This document shows, piece by piece, positions 34,452 through 43,774 of a DNA stretch of 64,000 bases; position 1 is the stretch's first letter; each line of letters starts with the position of its first letter. The DNA is from GWE2-51-13 sp041736705 (GTDB taxonomy: Bacteria > Bacillota_I > Bacilli_A > Erysipelotrichales > Erysipelotrichaceae). The notes under the pieces were generated by a model that did not search any database, was not told the DNA's origin, and saw only the letters and a program-made list of their open reading frames with translations. The position numbers and the translations under genes were made by a program. The DNA lies in assembly GCA_041736705.1 (NCBI GenBank), contig JBGSTC010000025.1, forward strand, positions 92,474 through 156,473, in the 5' to 3' direction.

Positions 34452-35243
34452 ATGATCGCGAAAACCTTCGAAACCAAAGAGAGTTCTCTTCACTATTTGA
34501 TTTCATCCGGATACAGGGAAGAAACTTTGTTGTTTCTGCATCCTGAATTCACGGATTCCTCTGTTTTCGTTACCCAGTTCGAAACGTTCGGCGATGATTA
34601 CCGGATCGTGGCGGTCGATATGCCGGGTCATGGGAAGAGTGTTGTGAAACACAACGACATCGGCTTGGCCGACTATCCCAACCAACTGATCCGCCTACTT
34701 GAAAGCGAAGGGATAAGGCGCGTCCATCTTATCGGGGTTTCCCTGGGTGCGATCATGGCGCAGTCCTTGGCTCATCGCTACCCGAAACACATCGACTCAC
34801 TCACATGCGTCGGGACCTACTCGATCCATCATGGCTATCCCGGGGATGCGAAACTCTGGCAGCTTGATCCATGGCGTGGATGGAATCTTCTATTCGATTT
34901 TACCCGGTTCAGGGAGAGGATCAGCGACGAAGCGGCCATTTCCCCTTTGGGAAGAAGAATCTTCAAAGAAGGGACGAAGTCGTTCAAACGATCGACATTC
35001 AGTTGGATGCAGGACCTGCGTCCCCTGTTTACTGCCCAGAAAAAGAAAAACCAACTTCCGCTGCTGATACTCTGCGGCGCGGAGGATTCGCCCGCAATAC
35101 GCGAGTCGTCGATGCGTCTATGCGACATGTCGGACCGGAGCACCTATGGCGATATCCCCCATGCCGGACACGTCGCGAATTTGGACCAGCCTAAGATTCT
35201 CAACCGGATGCTGCGCACGTTCCTTGAAGATATACATCGTTGA
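34452..35243 (+). CDS. Alpha/beta hydrolase
   Basis: The 263-residue protein has the alpha/beta-hydrolase fold: the oxyanion-region strand LFLHPEF near residue 26, a DMPGHGKS segment, the nucleophile elbow GVSLG near residue 98, a candidate acid in LCGAEDSP and the catalytic histidine in HAGHVANL near residue 241. It is cytoplasmic, with no signal peptide, and monocistronic with a terminator behind it. The ester or other substrate is unknown. Confidence 0.87.
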   Translation: MIAKTFETKESSLHYLISSGYREETLLFLHPEFTDSSVFVTQFETFGDDYRIVAVDMPGHGKSVVKHNDIGLADYPNQLIRLLESEGIRRVHLIGVSLGAIMAQSLAHRYPKHIDSLTCVGTYSIHHGYPGDAKLWQLDPWRGWNLLFDFTRFRERISDEAAISPLGRRIFKEGTKSFKRSTFSWMQDLRPLFTAQKKKNQLPLLILCGAEDSPAIRESSMRLCDMSDRSTYGDIPHAGHVANLDQPKILNRMLRTFLEDIHR

Positions 35244-35292
35244 TTTCACTGTCATATCCAAATCCATCAAACAATTTTGTTGCTTAGGACAA

Positions 35293-35325
35293 GAGAATGC
35301 AAACGAAAGCATTCTCTTTCTTTTC
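35293..35325 (+). terminator. Rho-independent terminator of the alpha/beta hydrolase gene
   Basis: An 8-bp stem (35293-35300 with 35309-35316) is followed by TTTCTTTT, 50 bp after the stop. Confidence 0.8.
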
Positions 35326-35340
35326 GTTTACACGTTTACA

Positions 35341-35369
35341 TTGATTTACATGCTTGTTTCAAGTACAAT
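35341..35369 (+). promoter_or_regulatory. Promoter of the aconitase-IDH-citrate synthase operon
   Basis: TTGATT at 35341-35346 and TACAAT at 35364-35369 are separated by 17 bp, giving a start about 40 bases before the aconitase ATG. Repeated TTTACA units flank the -35. Confidence 0.55.
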
Positions 35370-35414
35370 AAGAGATATTTTAATCCGTTCTTTTCGGAAG
35401 AAAGCGAGTGCGAT

Positions 35415-37358
35415 ATGGGCAAATCCTTAGCGTATAAAATCATTGAAAACAATCTGTTGCGGGGCGAGGTGGTCCCGGGACAGGAAGTTGCGGTGCGCGT
35501 GAACCAGACCTTGACCCAGGATTCCACCGGTACCATGGTTTATCTGCAATTGTTGGCGATGGATCCCAAGGAAATCAAAACGGATCTTTCCGTCGCCTAC
35601 ATCGACCATAACATGCTTCAGGCGGGTTTCGAGAACGCCGACGACCACGAATTCATCAAGAGCGTCGCCGCCCGTTACGGGATCGTCTACAGTAAACCGG
35701 GAGGCGGCATCTGCCATCAGGTCCAACTCGAACGTTTCGCCAAACCCGGTGCGATTCTGATCGGGTCGGACAGCCATACGCCGACGTGCGGCGGGCTAGG
35801 ATCGCTTGCGATCGGAGCCGGCGGTTTGGACGTGGCGGTCGGAATGGCGAAAGGTCTTTATTTCCTGACCGTACCGAAAGTCTGCAAAGTAAATTTAATC
35901 GGAAAACCTGCTCCTTTTCTCAACGGCAAAGACATCATTCTCAAGATTCTTCAAGCGCGATCCGTCAAGGGCGGCATCGGCTTCATCCTGGAATACGGCG
36001 GCGAAGCGCTGAAATACCTCAGCGTCACCGATCGTGCGACCATCTGCAACATGGGTGCCGAACTCGGAGCGACGACGTCGATCTTCCCGAGCGATGAGAA
36101 CACCCTGGTCTACTTAACCAAACAAAGCCGCGCCCAGGATTATACTCCGATGAGTGCGGATGAAGATGCGTTCTATGATGAAACCTTGACGATCGATCTG
36201 AGTCGGGTCTATCCGATGGTCGCCAAGCCGCACTCCCCCGACAACGTGGTGGAAGTGAGCGACGTCGTCGGGATCAAGGTCGACCAAGTGGCGATCGGGA
36301 GCTGTACGAACTCTTCCTATGCGGACATGATGAAAGTGGCGGCGATCTTAAAAGGCAAACAAGTCCATCCTGATGTCAGCCTGGTCATTTCCCCGGGATC
36401 CGCGAACATCCTGAGACTCTTGAGTGAAAACGGGGCGTTGACGACGATGATCAACGCGGGAGCCCGTATTTTGGAATCGGGATGCGGACCGTGCATCGGC
36501 ATGGGGCAAGCCCCGAAATCCAACGGTGTTTCCCTGCGTAGTTTCAACCGTAACTTCAAAGGGCGCTCCGGTACCGCCGATGCGCAAGTCTACCTCGCCT
36601 CCCCCGAAACTTGCGCCTATAGCGCCATCACCGGGGTGATCAGCGATCCGACGACATTGACCGAAAATCTCAGCGTCATCGAACCGATCACTTACGGAAC
36701 CATCGAAAGTTATTTCGTGTATCCGGATCCGCTCAAACTTCACGGCGAGGCCGTGATGGGTCCCAACATCCATCCTTTCCCCTTGGCGAAGAAGGTCGAA
36801 GGACCCCTCACCAAGACCGTCCTCCTCAAAGTCCCCAACAACATCACAACCGACGACATCGTCCCCTCGCATGCGCGTCTGCTTCCCTACCGTTCAAACA
36901 TCCCCTACCTGGCGAAACACTGTTTCACCACCGTGACGGAATCCTTCCACGACGATGCGAAACGGATGGACGGCGGATTCATCGTCGCCGGTGAAAACTA
37001 CGGACAAGGGTCGTCGCGTGAACACGCCGCCTTGGTCCCCTTGTATCTGGGCGTACGTGCCGTCATCGCGAAGAATTTCGCACGCATCCATCGCGCCAAC
37101 CTGATCAATACGGGAATCCTCCCCTTATCGTTTAAAAACCCACTCGATTACGACACCATCGACCAGAACGACGTTTTGGTGCTGGACGACGTGGCACGCT
37201 CGATCCAGGAAGACCGTGCGATCCAAATCATGAATACGACGAAGAACACGGTCTTCGAAGTGACGTTCAACGGATCCGACCGTGAAAAGGAAGTCCTGTT
37301 GGGCGGAGGTTATCTCAACTATGTAATGGCCTTGGATCTGGGTGACAAACATGACTAG
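35415..37358 (+). CDS. Aconitate hydratase
   Basis: The 647-residue enzyme interconverts citrate and isocitrate using a [4Fe-4S] cluster. The three cluster cysteines are in IGSCTNSS (near residue 297) and SGCGPCIG (near 356). The C-terminal swivel domain has YGQGSSREHAAL near 532. The length and N-terminus (EVAVRVNQTLTQDSTG) match the shorter bacterial aconitases that combine large and small subunits. The ATG at 35415 was chosen over the frame start at 35277, which contains the terminator and promoter. It is the first gene of the TCA operon and overlaps the next by 8 bp. Confidence 0.93.
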   Translation: MGKSLAYKIIENNLLRGEVVPGQEVAVRVNQTLTQDSTGTMVYLQLLAMDPKEIKTDLSVAYIDHNMLQAGFENADDHEFIKSVAARYGIVYSKPGGGICHQVQLERFAKPGAILIGSDSHTPTCGGLGSLAIGAGGLDVAVGMAKGLYFLTVPKVCKVNLIGKPAPFLNGKDIILKILQARSVKGGIGFILEYGGEALKYLSVTDRATICNMGAELGATTSIFPSDENTLVYLTKQSRAQDYTPMSADEDAFYDETLTIDLSRVYPMVAKPHSPDNVVEVSDVVGIKVDQVAIGSCTNSSYADMMKVAAILKGKQVHPDVSLVISPGSANILRLLSENGALTTMINAGARILESGCGPCIGMGQAPKSNGVSLRSFNRNFKGRSGTADAQVYLASPETCAYSAITGVISDPTTLTENLSVIEPITYGTIESYFVYPDPLKLHGEAVMGPNIHPFPLAKKVEGPLTKTVLLKVPNNITTDDIVPSHARLLPYRSNIPYLAKHCFTTVTESFHDDAKRMDGGFIVAGENYGQGSSREHAALVPLYLGVRAVIAKNFARIHRANLINTGILPLSFKNPLDYDTIDQNDVLVLDDVARSIQEDRAIQIMNTTKNTVFEVTFNGSDREKEVLLGGGYLNYVMALDLGDKHD

Positions 37359-38388
37359 GGTTACTTTGATCCCGGGGGACGGGATCGGTCCCGAAGTCAC
37401 CGATGTCATGAAAGACGTGGTCGCCGCGACCGGAGTGAAGATCGACTGGGACGTGCAGGAAGCCGGCATGCATGTTTTCGAGAAGGTCGGGGAATTGGTT
37501 CCCGCTTCCGTCTATGAAAGCATCGAACGCAACCGCATCGCACTGAAAGGTCCGATCACCACGCCCATCGGTAAAGGGTTCCGCAGTATCAACGTCGCCC
37601 TACGCAAGAAATACGATCTCTTCGCCTGCGTCCGTCCGGTCAAATCGGTCGGCATCGTTTCCTCGAAGTTTTCAAATGTCGATCTGACGATTTTCCGTGA
37701 AAACACGGAAGATTTATACATGGGCTTGGAAGAGGAAGTCTCGCCCGATGAGATGAGAAGCATCAAGGTGATCACACGATCCAAGAGCCGGCGCATCTGC
37801 GTCGCGGCCTTCGATTATGCCTTACTCCACCATAAAAGCAAGGTGACGGTCGTCACCAAGGCGAACATCATGAAACTCAGCGACGGCTTGTTTCTGGACG
37901 TGGCACGCGAGGTCGCCAAAGACTATCCGACGATCAAACTGCAGGAAATCCTGGTCGACAACATGTGCATGCAGCTGGTGGTGAAACCGGAGACCTTCGA
38001 AGTCATCGTCACCGAGAACCTCTACGGCGACATCTTGTCCGACCTCTGCGCCGGCCTGGTGGGCGGCTTGGGCTTTGTCCCGGGGGCCAACCTCGGGAAA
38101 GACATGGCGATCTTCGAGGCGGTCCACGGGTCCGCCCCCGACATCGCGGGAAAAGGCATCGCCAATCCGACAGCCTTGATCCTCACTTCCGCCATGATGC
38201 TGCGTCATCTCGGACATACCAACGAGGCATCTTGGATCGAAGAAGCCGTCGATACGGTTTATCGCGACCGTGAAAACTTCACCGTCGATTTGGGAGGAAG
38301 TCTGGGCAGTACGGCAATCGGTATGAAAATCATCCAGGTTTTGGATGGTCTGAAAGGAAACGCGTATGGTCAAAAAACTGTCGGATGA
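37351..38388 (+). CDS. NAD-type isocitrate dehydrogenase
   Basis: The 345-residue protein belongs to the isocitrate/isopropylmalate dehydrogenase family. The N-terminal GDGIGPEV, the substrate-binding arginine cluster and FRENTEDLYMG fit isocitrate as substrate. The cofactor loop HGSAPDIAGKGIANPTA, with Asp and Ile after the proline, indicates NAD rather than NADP. It oxidises isocitrate to 2-oxoglutarate. The ATG at 37351 overlaps the aconitase stop; a GTG nine bases earlier is possible. Homoisocitrate or isopropylmalate dehydrogenase is less likely given the neighbours. Confidence 0.92.
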   Translation: MTRVTLIPGDGIGPEVTDVMKDVVAATGVKIDWDVQEAGMHVFEKVGELVPASVYESIERNRIALKGPITTPIGKGFRSINVALRKKYDLFACVRPVKSVGIVSSKFSNVDLTIFRENTEDLYMGLEEEVSPDEMRSIKVITRSKSRRICVAAFDYALLHHKSKVTVVTKANIMKLSDGLFLDVAREVAKDYPTIKLQEILVDNMCMQLVVKPETFEVIVTENLYGDILSDLCAGLVGGLGFVPGANLGKDMAIFEAVHGSAPDIAGKGIANPTALILTSAMMLRHLGHTNEASWIEEAVDTVYRDRENFTVDLGGSLGSTAIGMKIIQVLDGLKGNAYGQKTVG

Positions 38389-39718
38389 AAAGATCCATGC
38401 GTTAGCGAAGATCATCAAGGATAACGGACGCATCGATCCCGAACTCTATGAATTCCATAACGTAAAGCGCGGTCTGCGTAACGCGAACGGGACCGGGGTG
38501 TTGGTCGGAATCACGAAAGTCGGCGCCGTCATCGGGTATGAAAAGATCGACGGTGTGAAAGTCCCCTGTGAAGGACGTCTGTATTATCGCGGGATCAACT
38601 TGTTCGACATCGTGAAAGGTTTCCAATCCGAGAAACGGACGGGATTCGAAGAAACCGTCTATCTCCTTTTGTTCGGCGTTTTACCCGACGAAAAAGAACT
38701 GGAAGACTTCAGGATGATGTTGGAAGAATGCCGGACCTTGCCACGGGGATACAAAGAAGACGTCATCCTCAAAATCCCCGCCCCCAACATCATGAACAAG
38801 CTTCAACGCACGGTTTTGACCCTGTACTCCTACGATAAGAACCCCGACGACATTTCCGTCGACAACGTCCTTCGCCAGTCGATCGACCTGATCGCCAAAC
38901 TCCCCCTCATGGCTGCCTACAGTTATGCTTCCAAGCGTCATTACTTCGACCACGATTCGCTGGTCATCCATACCCCCAAACCCGGGGTCGGTACCGCGGA
39001 GAACTTCCTCTACCTCATCCGTCCCGACGGGAAATACACGCAGAAAGAAGTGGAACTGCTGGATCTCCTGATGGTCCTGATGGCGGAACATGGCGGGGGG
39101 AACAACTCTTCCTTCGCGACGCATGTGGTTTCATCGACCGGTACGGATACCTATTCCGCCATCGCCACGGCGATCGGATCGCTGAAAGGTCCCAAACACG
39201 GCGGGGCCAACCGGGTCGTCGCCGAAATGGTCGACGATATCCGTAAAAACGTCGCCGATTACGGCGATGAAGAACAGTTAAATAACTATCTGAAATTGAT
39301 CCTGGCGAAAAAAACCTTCGATAAGAAAGGTCTGATCTATGGGTTGGGTCATGCGGTCTATACCTTATCCGACCCGCGTGCGATCATCCTAAAAGAAAAA
39401 GCGAAGGAACTCGCGGAAACTGCCGGAAATATGAGAGAATTCCGACTCATCGCCGACATCGAGCGGATCGGATGCGAACTCCTCAACGCCAAGGTCAAGA
39501 ACGACAACAAGATGGCCGCCAACGTGGACCTCTATGCGGGGTTCGTCTTGGATACCTTGGGTATCCCAGAAGAACTCTACACCCCGCTCTTTGCGATCTC
39601 GCGCATCGCCGGATGGTCCGCCCACCGGCTCGAACAGATTCTGGACGAGAAGATCATGCGTCCCGCCTATGTCACCTTGGGGGATGAAACACCGTATATC
39701 CCACTCCACGAAAGATAA
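38366..39718 (+). CDS. gltA: Citrate synthase
   Basis: The 450-residue enzyme condenses acetyl-CoA and oxaloacetate. The three catalytic residues are visible: His in MAEHGGGNNSSF near residue 239, His in GLGHAVYT near 328 and Asp in NVDLYAGF near 386. It overlaps the isocitrate dehydrogenase gene by 23 bp and ends the operon, so aconitase, IDH and citrate synthase form a unit supplying 2-oxoglutarate. The protein is longer than typical type I/II bacterial enzymes because of an N-terminal extension of about 40 residues. Confidence 0.94.
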   Translation: MVKKLSDEKIHALAKIIKDNGRIDPELYEFHNVKRGLRNANGTGVLVGITKVGAVIGYEKIDGVKVPCEGRLYYRGINLFDIVKGFQSEKRTGFEETVYLLLFGVLPDEKELEDFRMMLEECRTLPRGYKEDVILKIPAPNIMNKLQRTVLTLYSYDKNPDDISVDNVLRQSIDLIAKLPLMAAYSYASKRHYFDHDSLVIHTPKPGVGTAENFLYLIRPDGKYTQKEVELLDLLMVLMAEHGGGNNSSFATHVVSSTGTDTYSAIATAIGSLKGPKHGGANRVVAEMVDDIRKNVADYGDEEQLNNYLKLILAKKTFDKKGLIYGLGHAVYTLSDPRAIILKEKAKELAETAGNMREFRLIADIERIGCELLNAKVKNDNKMAANVDLYAGFVLDTLGIPEELYTPLFAISRIAGWSAHRLEQILDEKIMRPAYVTLGDETPYIPLHER

Positions 39719-39748
39719 AAACGACCGGGTCAATCCCCGGTCGTTTTA
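39717..39748. terminator. Bidirectional terminator between citrate synthase and aminotransferase genes
   Basis: A 9-bp stem (39721-39729 with 39736-39744) is flanked by AAAA and TTTT between convergent genes. Confidence 0.88.
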
Positions 39749-40893
39749 ATGAACTCTTCGATACGGTCGAACGCGATCTTCAGTTTTTCGAGATCGACGG
39801 TCACGGCGATCCGCACAAACCCTTCCCCCGCTTCCCCGAACACGTTGCCCGGAAGAACCAGCACTTTCTTTTCCTCAAGAAGCCGTGCAGCGAAGACTTC
39901 GCTGCTTAATTTGGTTTTACGGATATCGACGAAGAGATAGATCCCGCCTTTCGGGCGTAATACGTCCAGTATGCCCGTCGCTACGATCCGCCCATATCCA
40001 TAGACCATCCGCTCTTCAAACGCCGCCACAAGCGACGGTTGGAGCGCATGGCGCTGACGCAATGCGGACAGAGCAGCCCGTTGGGAAACCGACGGGGCTG
40101 AAAAGCAGATCGACTCGTTGATGTGGACCATGGTCGAGATGACGTATTCCGGCGCGATCGCATATCCGATCCGCCATCCTGTCATCGCATAGGATTTCGA
40201 GAAGCTCCCGAAGACGATGCTTCGGTCTTTCAGATCGGCGATTTCAAGGACGGAAACATGTTTCTGCCCAAACGAAATGGCTTCGTAGACTTCATCCGAC
40301 AAGACAATCAAGGAATGTTTCTGTGCGATCCTCCCGAGTCGTTCAAGCGTGTCGCGACCATAGACCGCTCCCGTCGGATTGTTTGGGCTATTGATCAAGA
40401 TCGCTTTCGTACGTGGCGTGATCTTCTTTTCCAAAGCATCCAAATCCAGTTGAAACCCTGTTTCGAAGTTTGTTTCAAGCGGTACGAACTTCCCTCCCGC
40501 CATTTGGACCTGATCGATATACGGGACGAAATACGGATCCGGGACGATCACTTCGTCCCCTTCATCCAGGATCGCGCTCATCGCCACATACATGGCATGG
40601 CACGCCCCGACGGTCACCATGATTTCATCTTGATTGATCTCTGCGTGGTATTCTTCCTTCAAGAACGCTCTAATCGCCGTAACCAACTGCGGATCCCCCG
40701 CAGGCTTGGTGTATTTGGTATGCCCTTCCCCGGCCTGGATGAACGCTTCGTCGATGATTTCTTGCGGGGTGACGAAATCCGGATCCCCAATACTCAGGTT
40801 GATCAGATCGGGATCCCCGATCTTCTTGGCCGCGCTCCCCAAAGCATTGGTCGTTTGATTGCGATAATTTTCGGCTAAGAAACGGTTTCTCAT
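39730..40893 (-). CDS. Class I/II aminotransferase (PLP-dependent)
   Basis: The 387-residue fold-type I enzyme has the PLP lysine in SFSKSYAMTGWRIGY near residue 233, the NSPNNPTG motif near 171 and the family arginine near the C-terminus. It resembles the aspartate/PatA branch. It overlaps the LarA-family gene upstream (ATGA), so the two are expressed together; a possible pairing is interconversion of a 2-hydroxy acid, keto acid and amino acid, which is inference. It ends at the shared bidirectional terminator. Confidence 0.9.
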   Translation of the reverse strand: MRNRFLAENYRNQTTNALGSAAKKIGDPDLINLSIGDPDFVTPQEIIDEAFIQAGEGHTKYTKPAGDPQLVTAIRAFLKEEYHAEINQDEIMVTVGACHAMYVAMSAILDEGDEVIVPDPYFVPYIDQVQMAGGKFVPLETNFETGFQLDLDALEKKITPRTKAILINSPNNPTGAVYGRDTLERLGRIAQKHSLIVLSDEVYEAISFGQKHVSVLEIADLKDRSIVFGSFSKSYAMTGWRIGYAIAPEYVISTMVHINESICFSAPSVSQRAALSALRQRHALQPSLVAAFEERMVYGYGRIVATGILDVLRPKGGIYLFVDIRKTKLSSEVFAARLLEEKKVLVLPGNVFGEAGEGFVRIAVTVDLEKLKIAFDRIEEFIKTTGD

Positions 40894-42182
40894 GCGTCCT
40901 CCCCCGTCAATTCAGGCAGGGTGCTTCCCGCACTGGGCATGACATAGACATGGTATGCCCCGTCATAGCGCTGATGAACCACATGCAAGGCTTCGTCCAA
41001 GGAATCGTAGACATCGATCCCGATGCGCTTCATCACGTCTTTATCCAATGATGAAACCAGATGGATCTTATACTCCTGTGCCCAGACACAGGTCATATAG
41101 GCGAAGAACTTCGCGATCGTATAGTGTTCCGTCACATGCGCTTCGCGCTGTGCGTTGGTTTCGAAATCATGGTAGATGGCTTCCATTTCCGGATGCCCCA
41201 AGCCCTCGTTGCATTCCGCCAAGAGCAGGATGTCCCCGCCCAGTTTACAGGCATGGATCGCGTTGACCAAGGATTTGGTGGCTTGGTAGAAGTTGATGTC
41301 TTTGGGATAACCGCCGCACGACGCGACGACCACTTCCGCCTTGAAGGGGATCTGACTCAAGTCGATCGACCGTAAAAACTCACATCCGGCTTGATGCGCA
41401 GTGATGTAATTCCCCGCGACCGCATGCATGATGTTGCCGTTCTCATCGACTAACACATTTAGTAAAAACGAGGGGTTCACAAACGCGACGGCTTCCATCA
41501 GATCTTCATGGAACGGATTCCCGTCGGTCAAGTTGCTTCGGACATCGGGATTGGCCCCGCTACCCATCGGATTCAAGGAATGGGCATGGTTCTGCATGAC
41601 CGTCTTGTATCCCGCGATCCCCGGCACGATGCCTTTACGCCCACCGCCGAAACCCGCCAGGTCATGAAACACGATCCCCCCGCTTACGATGATGTGGTCA
41701 TAGGATAACGCGAGTTTATTGATGAAGACCTCGGTCTTGCGTGACGTCGTCCCCACATAAGTCAGGTTACTGTCATCGCGGCTGTCATGGTCGACGATCT
41801 TGATGCGACGATACAATTCCTCCCCGATCAGTTCCCGGTGTTCCGCTTCGCTTTGTTTGCGATGCGTCCCGACGCCGCTGATGAAAAGCAATTGATCGTC
41901 CTGTATCCCGCATTTCTTGAGTTCCTCGACCAACACCCCAAGATAAAGACTCGGCTTCTGCCAAGCCCGGGTGACATCGGGGATGACGATCGCAACCGTA
42001 TCGCCCGCTTTCAAGATTTCATCAAGGCGAAGCGAATCGATCGGACTAGATAAAGCCTTCCTTACGATCTCGGTTTCGCTGAGTTCTGAAACGACCGGTT
42101 TGGATGTGATCAGCGAAACATGGCTCGCATCGATCCGGATCGGATATTCGGTTTGTCCGCATTTTAGGTTTAGGATTGACAT
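40890..42182 (-). CDS. LarA-family nickel-pincer 2-hydroxyacid racemase/epimerase
   Basis: The 430-residue protein is a LarA homologue. The residues that hold the nickel-pincer nucleotide in lactate racemase have clear counterparts: VGTHR near residue 107, FHDLAGFGGGRKG near 172 with the cofactor-bound lysine, and a following NHAH. LarA proteins racemise lactate or epimerise other 2-hydroxy acids. Cofactor synthesis needs LarB, LarC and LarE, none of which are in the window. It is translationally coupled to the aminotransferase downstream. The substrate is undetermined. Confidence 0.88.
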   Translation of the reverse strand: MSILNLKCGQTEYPIRIDASHVSLITSKPVVSELSETEIVRKALSSPIDSLRLDEILKAGDTVAIVIPDVTRAWQKPSLYLGVLVEELKKCGIQDDQLLFISGVGTHRKQSEAEHRELIGEELYRRIKIVDHDSRDDSNLTYVGTTSRKTEVFINKLALSYDHIIVSGGIVFHDLAGFGGGRKGIVPGIAGYKTVMQNHAHSLNPMGSGANPDVRSNLTDGNPFHEDLMEAVAFVNPSFLLNVLVDENGNIMHAVAGNYITAHQAGCEFLRSIDLSQIPFKAEVVVASCGGYPKDINFYQATKSLVNAIHACKLGGDILLLAECNEGLGHPEMEAIYHDFETNAQREAHVTEHYTIAKFFAYMTCVWAQEYKIHLVSSLDKDVMKRIGIDVYDSLDEALHVVHQRYDGAYHVYVMPSAGSTLPELTGEDA

Positions 42183-42251
42183 AGGGGACCTCCACTATAG
42201 ATTAATTATATCCTACTTTCCCAAAGTTTCGAAATTCAAAGAAAAGATTAT

Positions 42252-42285
42252 GAAAAACCTGGAATCAAGGTCGTGATTCCAGGTT
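42252..42285 (-). terminator. Rho-independent terminator of the serine hydrolase gene
   Basis: A 12-bp perfect stem (42256-42267 with 42274-42285, 6-base loop) is followed on the minus strand by TTTTTC-type sequence, just after the stop. Confidence 0.85.
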
Positions 42286-42293
42286 CTATTTTT

Positions 42294-43331
42294 CTATCGT
42301 TGATCGTTATCGAAGGATTCGAAGATCGCATCGTGGACCGCGTTGCGTATGCCTTTGATGGCATCGTTATCCCGTTTGGGATGGACACGGTTGGTCAAGA
42401 GGACGATTGCGACTTGTCGTCTGAAGTCCAAACATAGCGAGGTCCCTGAAAACCCGGTATGAAAGAGGGTCAGGTCGCTGGCATGGTCGCCGAAATGGCT
42501 TACTCCGTGATCGCTGAACTGCCAGCCCAAGGTACGACGCAGATTGAGTCCGTCGGTATAGCATGAAAGCAAAAGTTCATGGGTTTGCGGTGTTAGGATG
42601 GGGGCTCCGCCTAAAAGCAGACACTGGGCGAATTTCATCAGATCGGTCGCGTTGGAAAACAGCCCCGCGTTCCCGCTGACCCCGTTCATGCGGAACGCTT
42701 TCCCGTCATGGACTTCCCCTTGGATCAGTCCCCGATCAGAGGTTAACTCGGTTGGTGCACAGCGTGACTCCAACCCTTTTTTCAAAGGATTGAAGCATGT
42801 ATCCGACATGTTTAGTGGAAGCAGAATCTTAGTTGTGACCGCATCCTCCAGATTTCCGTAGATGCTCTCCAAGATGAATCCAAGCAGAATGTAGCCGAAG
42901 TCGGTGTATTCCACGAAACTCCCCGGGATAAATTCCAAGTCTTTCTGAAGGATGAATTCAAGCATTTCCTTCGGACTTTGAACGCTCCGATAGTTTTTAT
43001 CATCGGCGCATAAGCCCGAGGTATGGGTCAATAGATGCTTGATCGTGACATCGTGGTGTTTGAATCCCGTAAGATAGAGATCGACGGGATCTTCAAGGTG
43101 AAGTTTGCCTTCCTGAATGGCGATCAGGGCCAGGGTCGTTGTGGAAACGACCTTGGTGAGGCTGGCCAGATCATACAGGGTTTGCGAACTTACAGAGGTG
43201 GATTCATCGAAGACATTCGTCCTTCCGACATTGAATTCCTCAATAATCCCGTCATGAAAAACCGTAAGTTGGGCTCCGGGGATTTTTCCTTCATCGACGG
43301 CTTGTCTTAGGATCTCCGTCGCAGGGTTCAT
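42294..43331 (-). CDS. Beta-lactamase-like serine hydrolase (class C fold)
   Basis: The 345-residue protein has the SxxK motif in ASLTKVVS near residue 58 and HTGFSGT as the third motif near 285. The second motif reads YTDFGY where YSN is usual, so Asp replaces Asn. Such proteins act as esterases, D-aminopeptidases or peptidoglycan hydrolases; no signal peptide is seen. The ATG at 43331 lies three bases after the T-run of the upstream terminator and has no ribosome site. An alternative start at 43370 would put the terminator inside the coding region. Start position is therefore uncertain. Confidence 0.78.
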   Translation of the reverse strand: MNPATEILRQAVDEGKIPGAQLTVFHDGIIEEFNVGRTNVFDESTSVSSQTLYDLASLTKVVSTTTLALIAIQEGKLHLEDPVDLYLTGFKHHDVTIKHLLTHTSGLCADDKNYRSVQSPKEMLEFILQKDLEFIPGSFVEYTDFGYILLGFILESIYGNLEDAVTTKILLPLNMSDTCFNPLKKGLESRCAPTELTSDRGLIQGEVHDGKAFRMNGVSGNAGLFSNATDLMKFAQCLLLGGAPILTPQTHELLLSCYTDGLNLRRTLGWQFSDHGVSHFGDHASDLTLFHTGFSGTSLCLDFRRQVAIVLLTNRVHPKRDNDAIKGIRNAVHDAIFESFDNDQR

Positions 43332-43333
43332 TG

Positions 43334-43358
43334 AAAAAAACCCGTGGGTGGACGGGTT
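43334..43358 (-). terminator. Rho-independent terminator of the locus D PTS operon
   Basis: A 7-bp stem (43339-43345 with 43352-43358, 6-base loop) overlaps the IIA stop codon and is followed on the minus strand by TTTTT. Confidence 0.8.
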
Positions 43359-43761
43359 AGTCTTCATCATCCGACATCGATGCCAACATGGTGCGGATAT
43401 CCAGGATGCCCTGTCTTCCGGTTTCCATGAGGTAGGGGATTTCGGCCCCTTCTTCCAAAAGCGCGGTCAGGATCATCGGGAAGTTCATCCCGGAGATCAG
43501 CGTTTTCTTGGGATCGTTCATATAGCGGGTGATCGCGGTGTTGCCCGGGGAACCGCCGTAGAGATCCGTGAAGATGACCACGTCGTCGTACGCGGCGAGC
43601 GCGGGTTCAAGCGCCGCCAGTTTCTCGCCGAAGGATTCGGGGGAATCGTCGAAGTTGAGGGAGGCCGCGAAAAGATTGTCGTGTTCGCCGGCGATCATCT
43701 GAACCGATTCTTTCATGGACGGAGCCAGCGGACCGTGGCTGATTAAGAGGAATGCGCGCAT
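43357..43761 (-). CDS. PTS mannose-family EIIA (locus D)
   Basis: The 134-residue subunit has the active histidine at position 9 (LISHGPLAPS) and the TDLYGGSPGN loop near residue 65. Unlike loci B and C, where IIA comes first, here it is the last gene of the operon, 13 bp after the ceramidase-like gene. It should serve the IIB, IIC and IID encoded at 45728-47837. Confidence 0.92.
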   Translation of the reverse strand: MRAFLLISHGPLAPSMKESVQMIAGEHDNLFAASLNFDDSPESFGEKLAALEPALAAYDDVVIFTDLYGGSPGNTAITRYMNDPKKTLISGMNFPMILTALLEEGAEIPYLMETGRQGILDIRTMLASMSDDED

Positions 43762-43774
43762 AGGGGAGTCTCCT

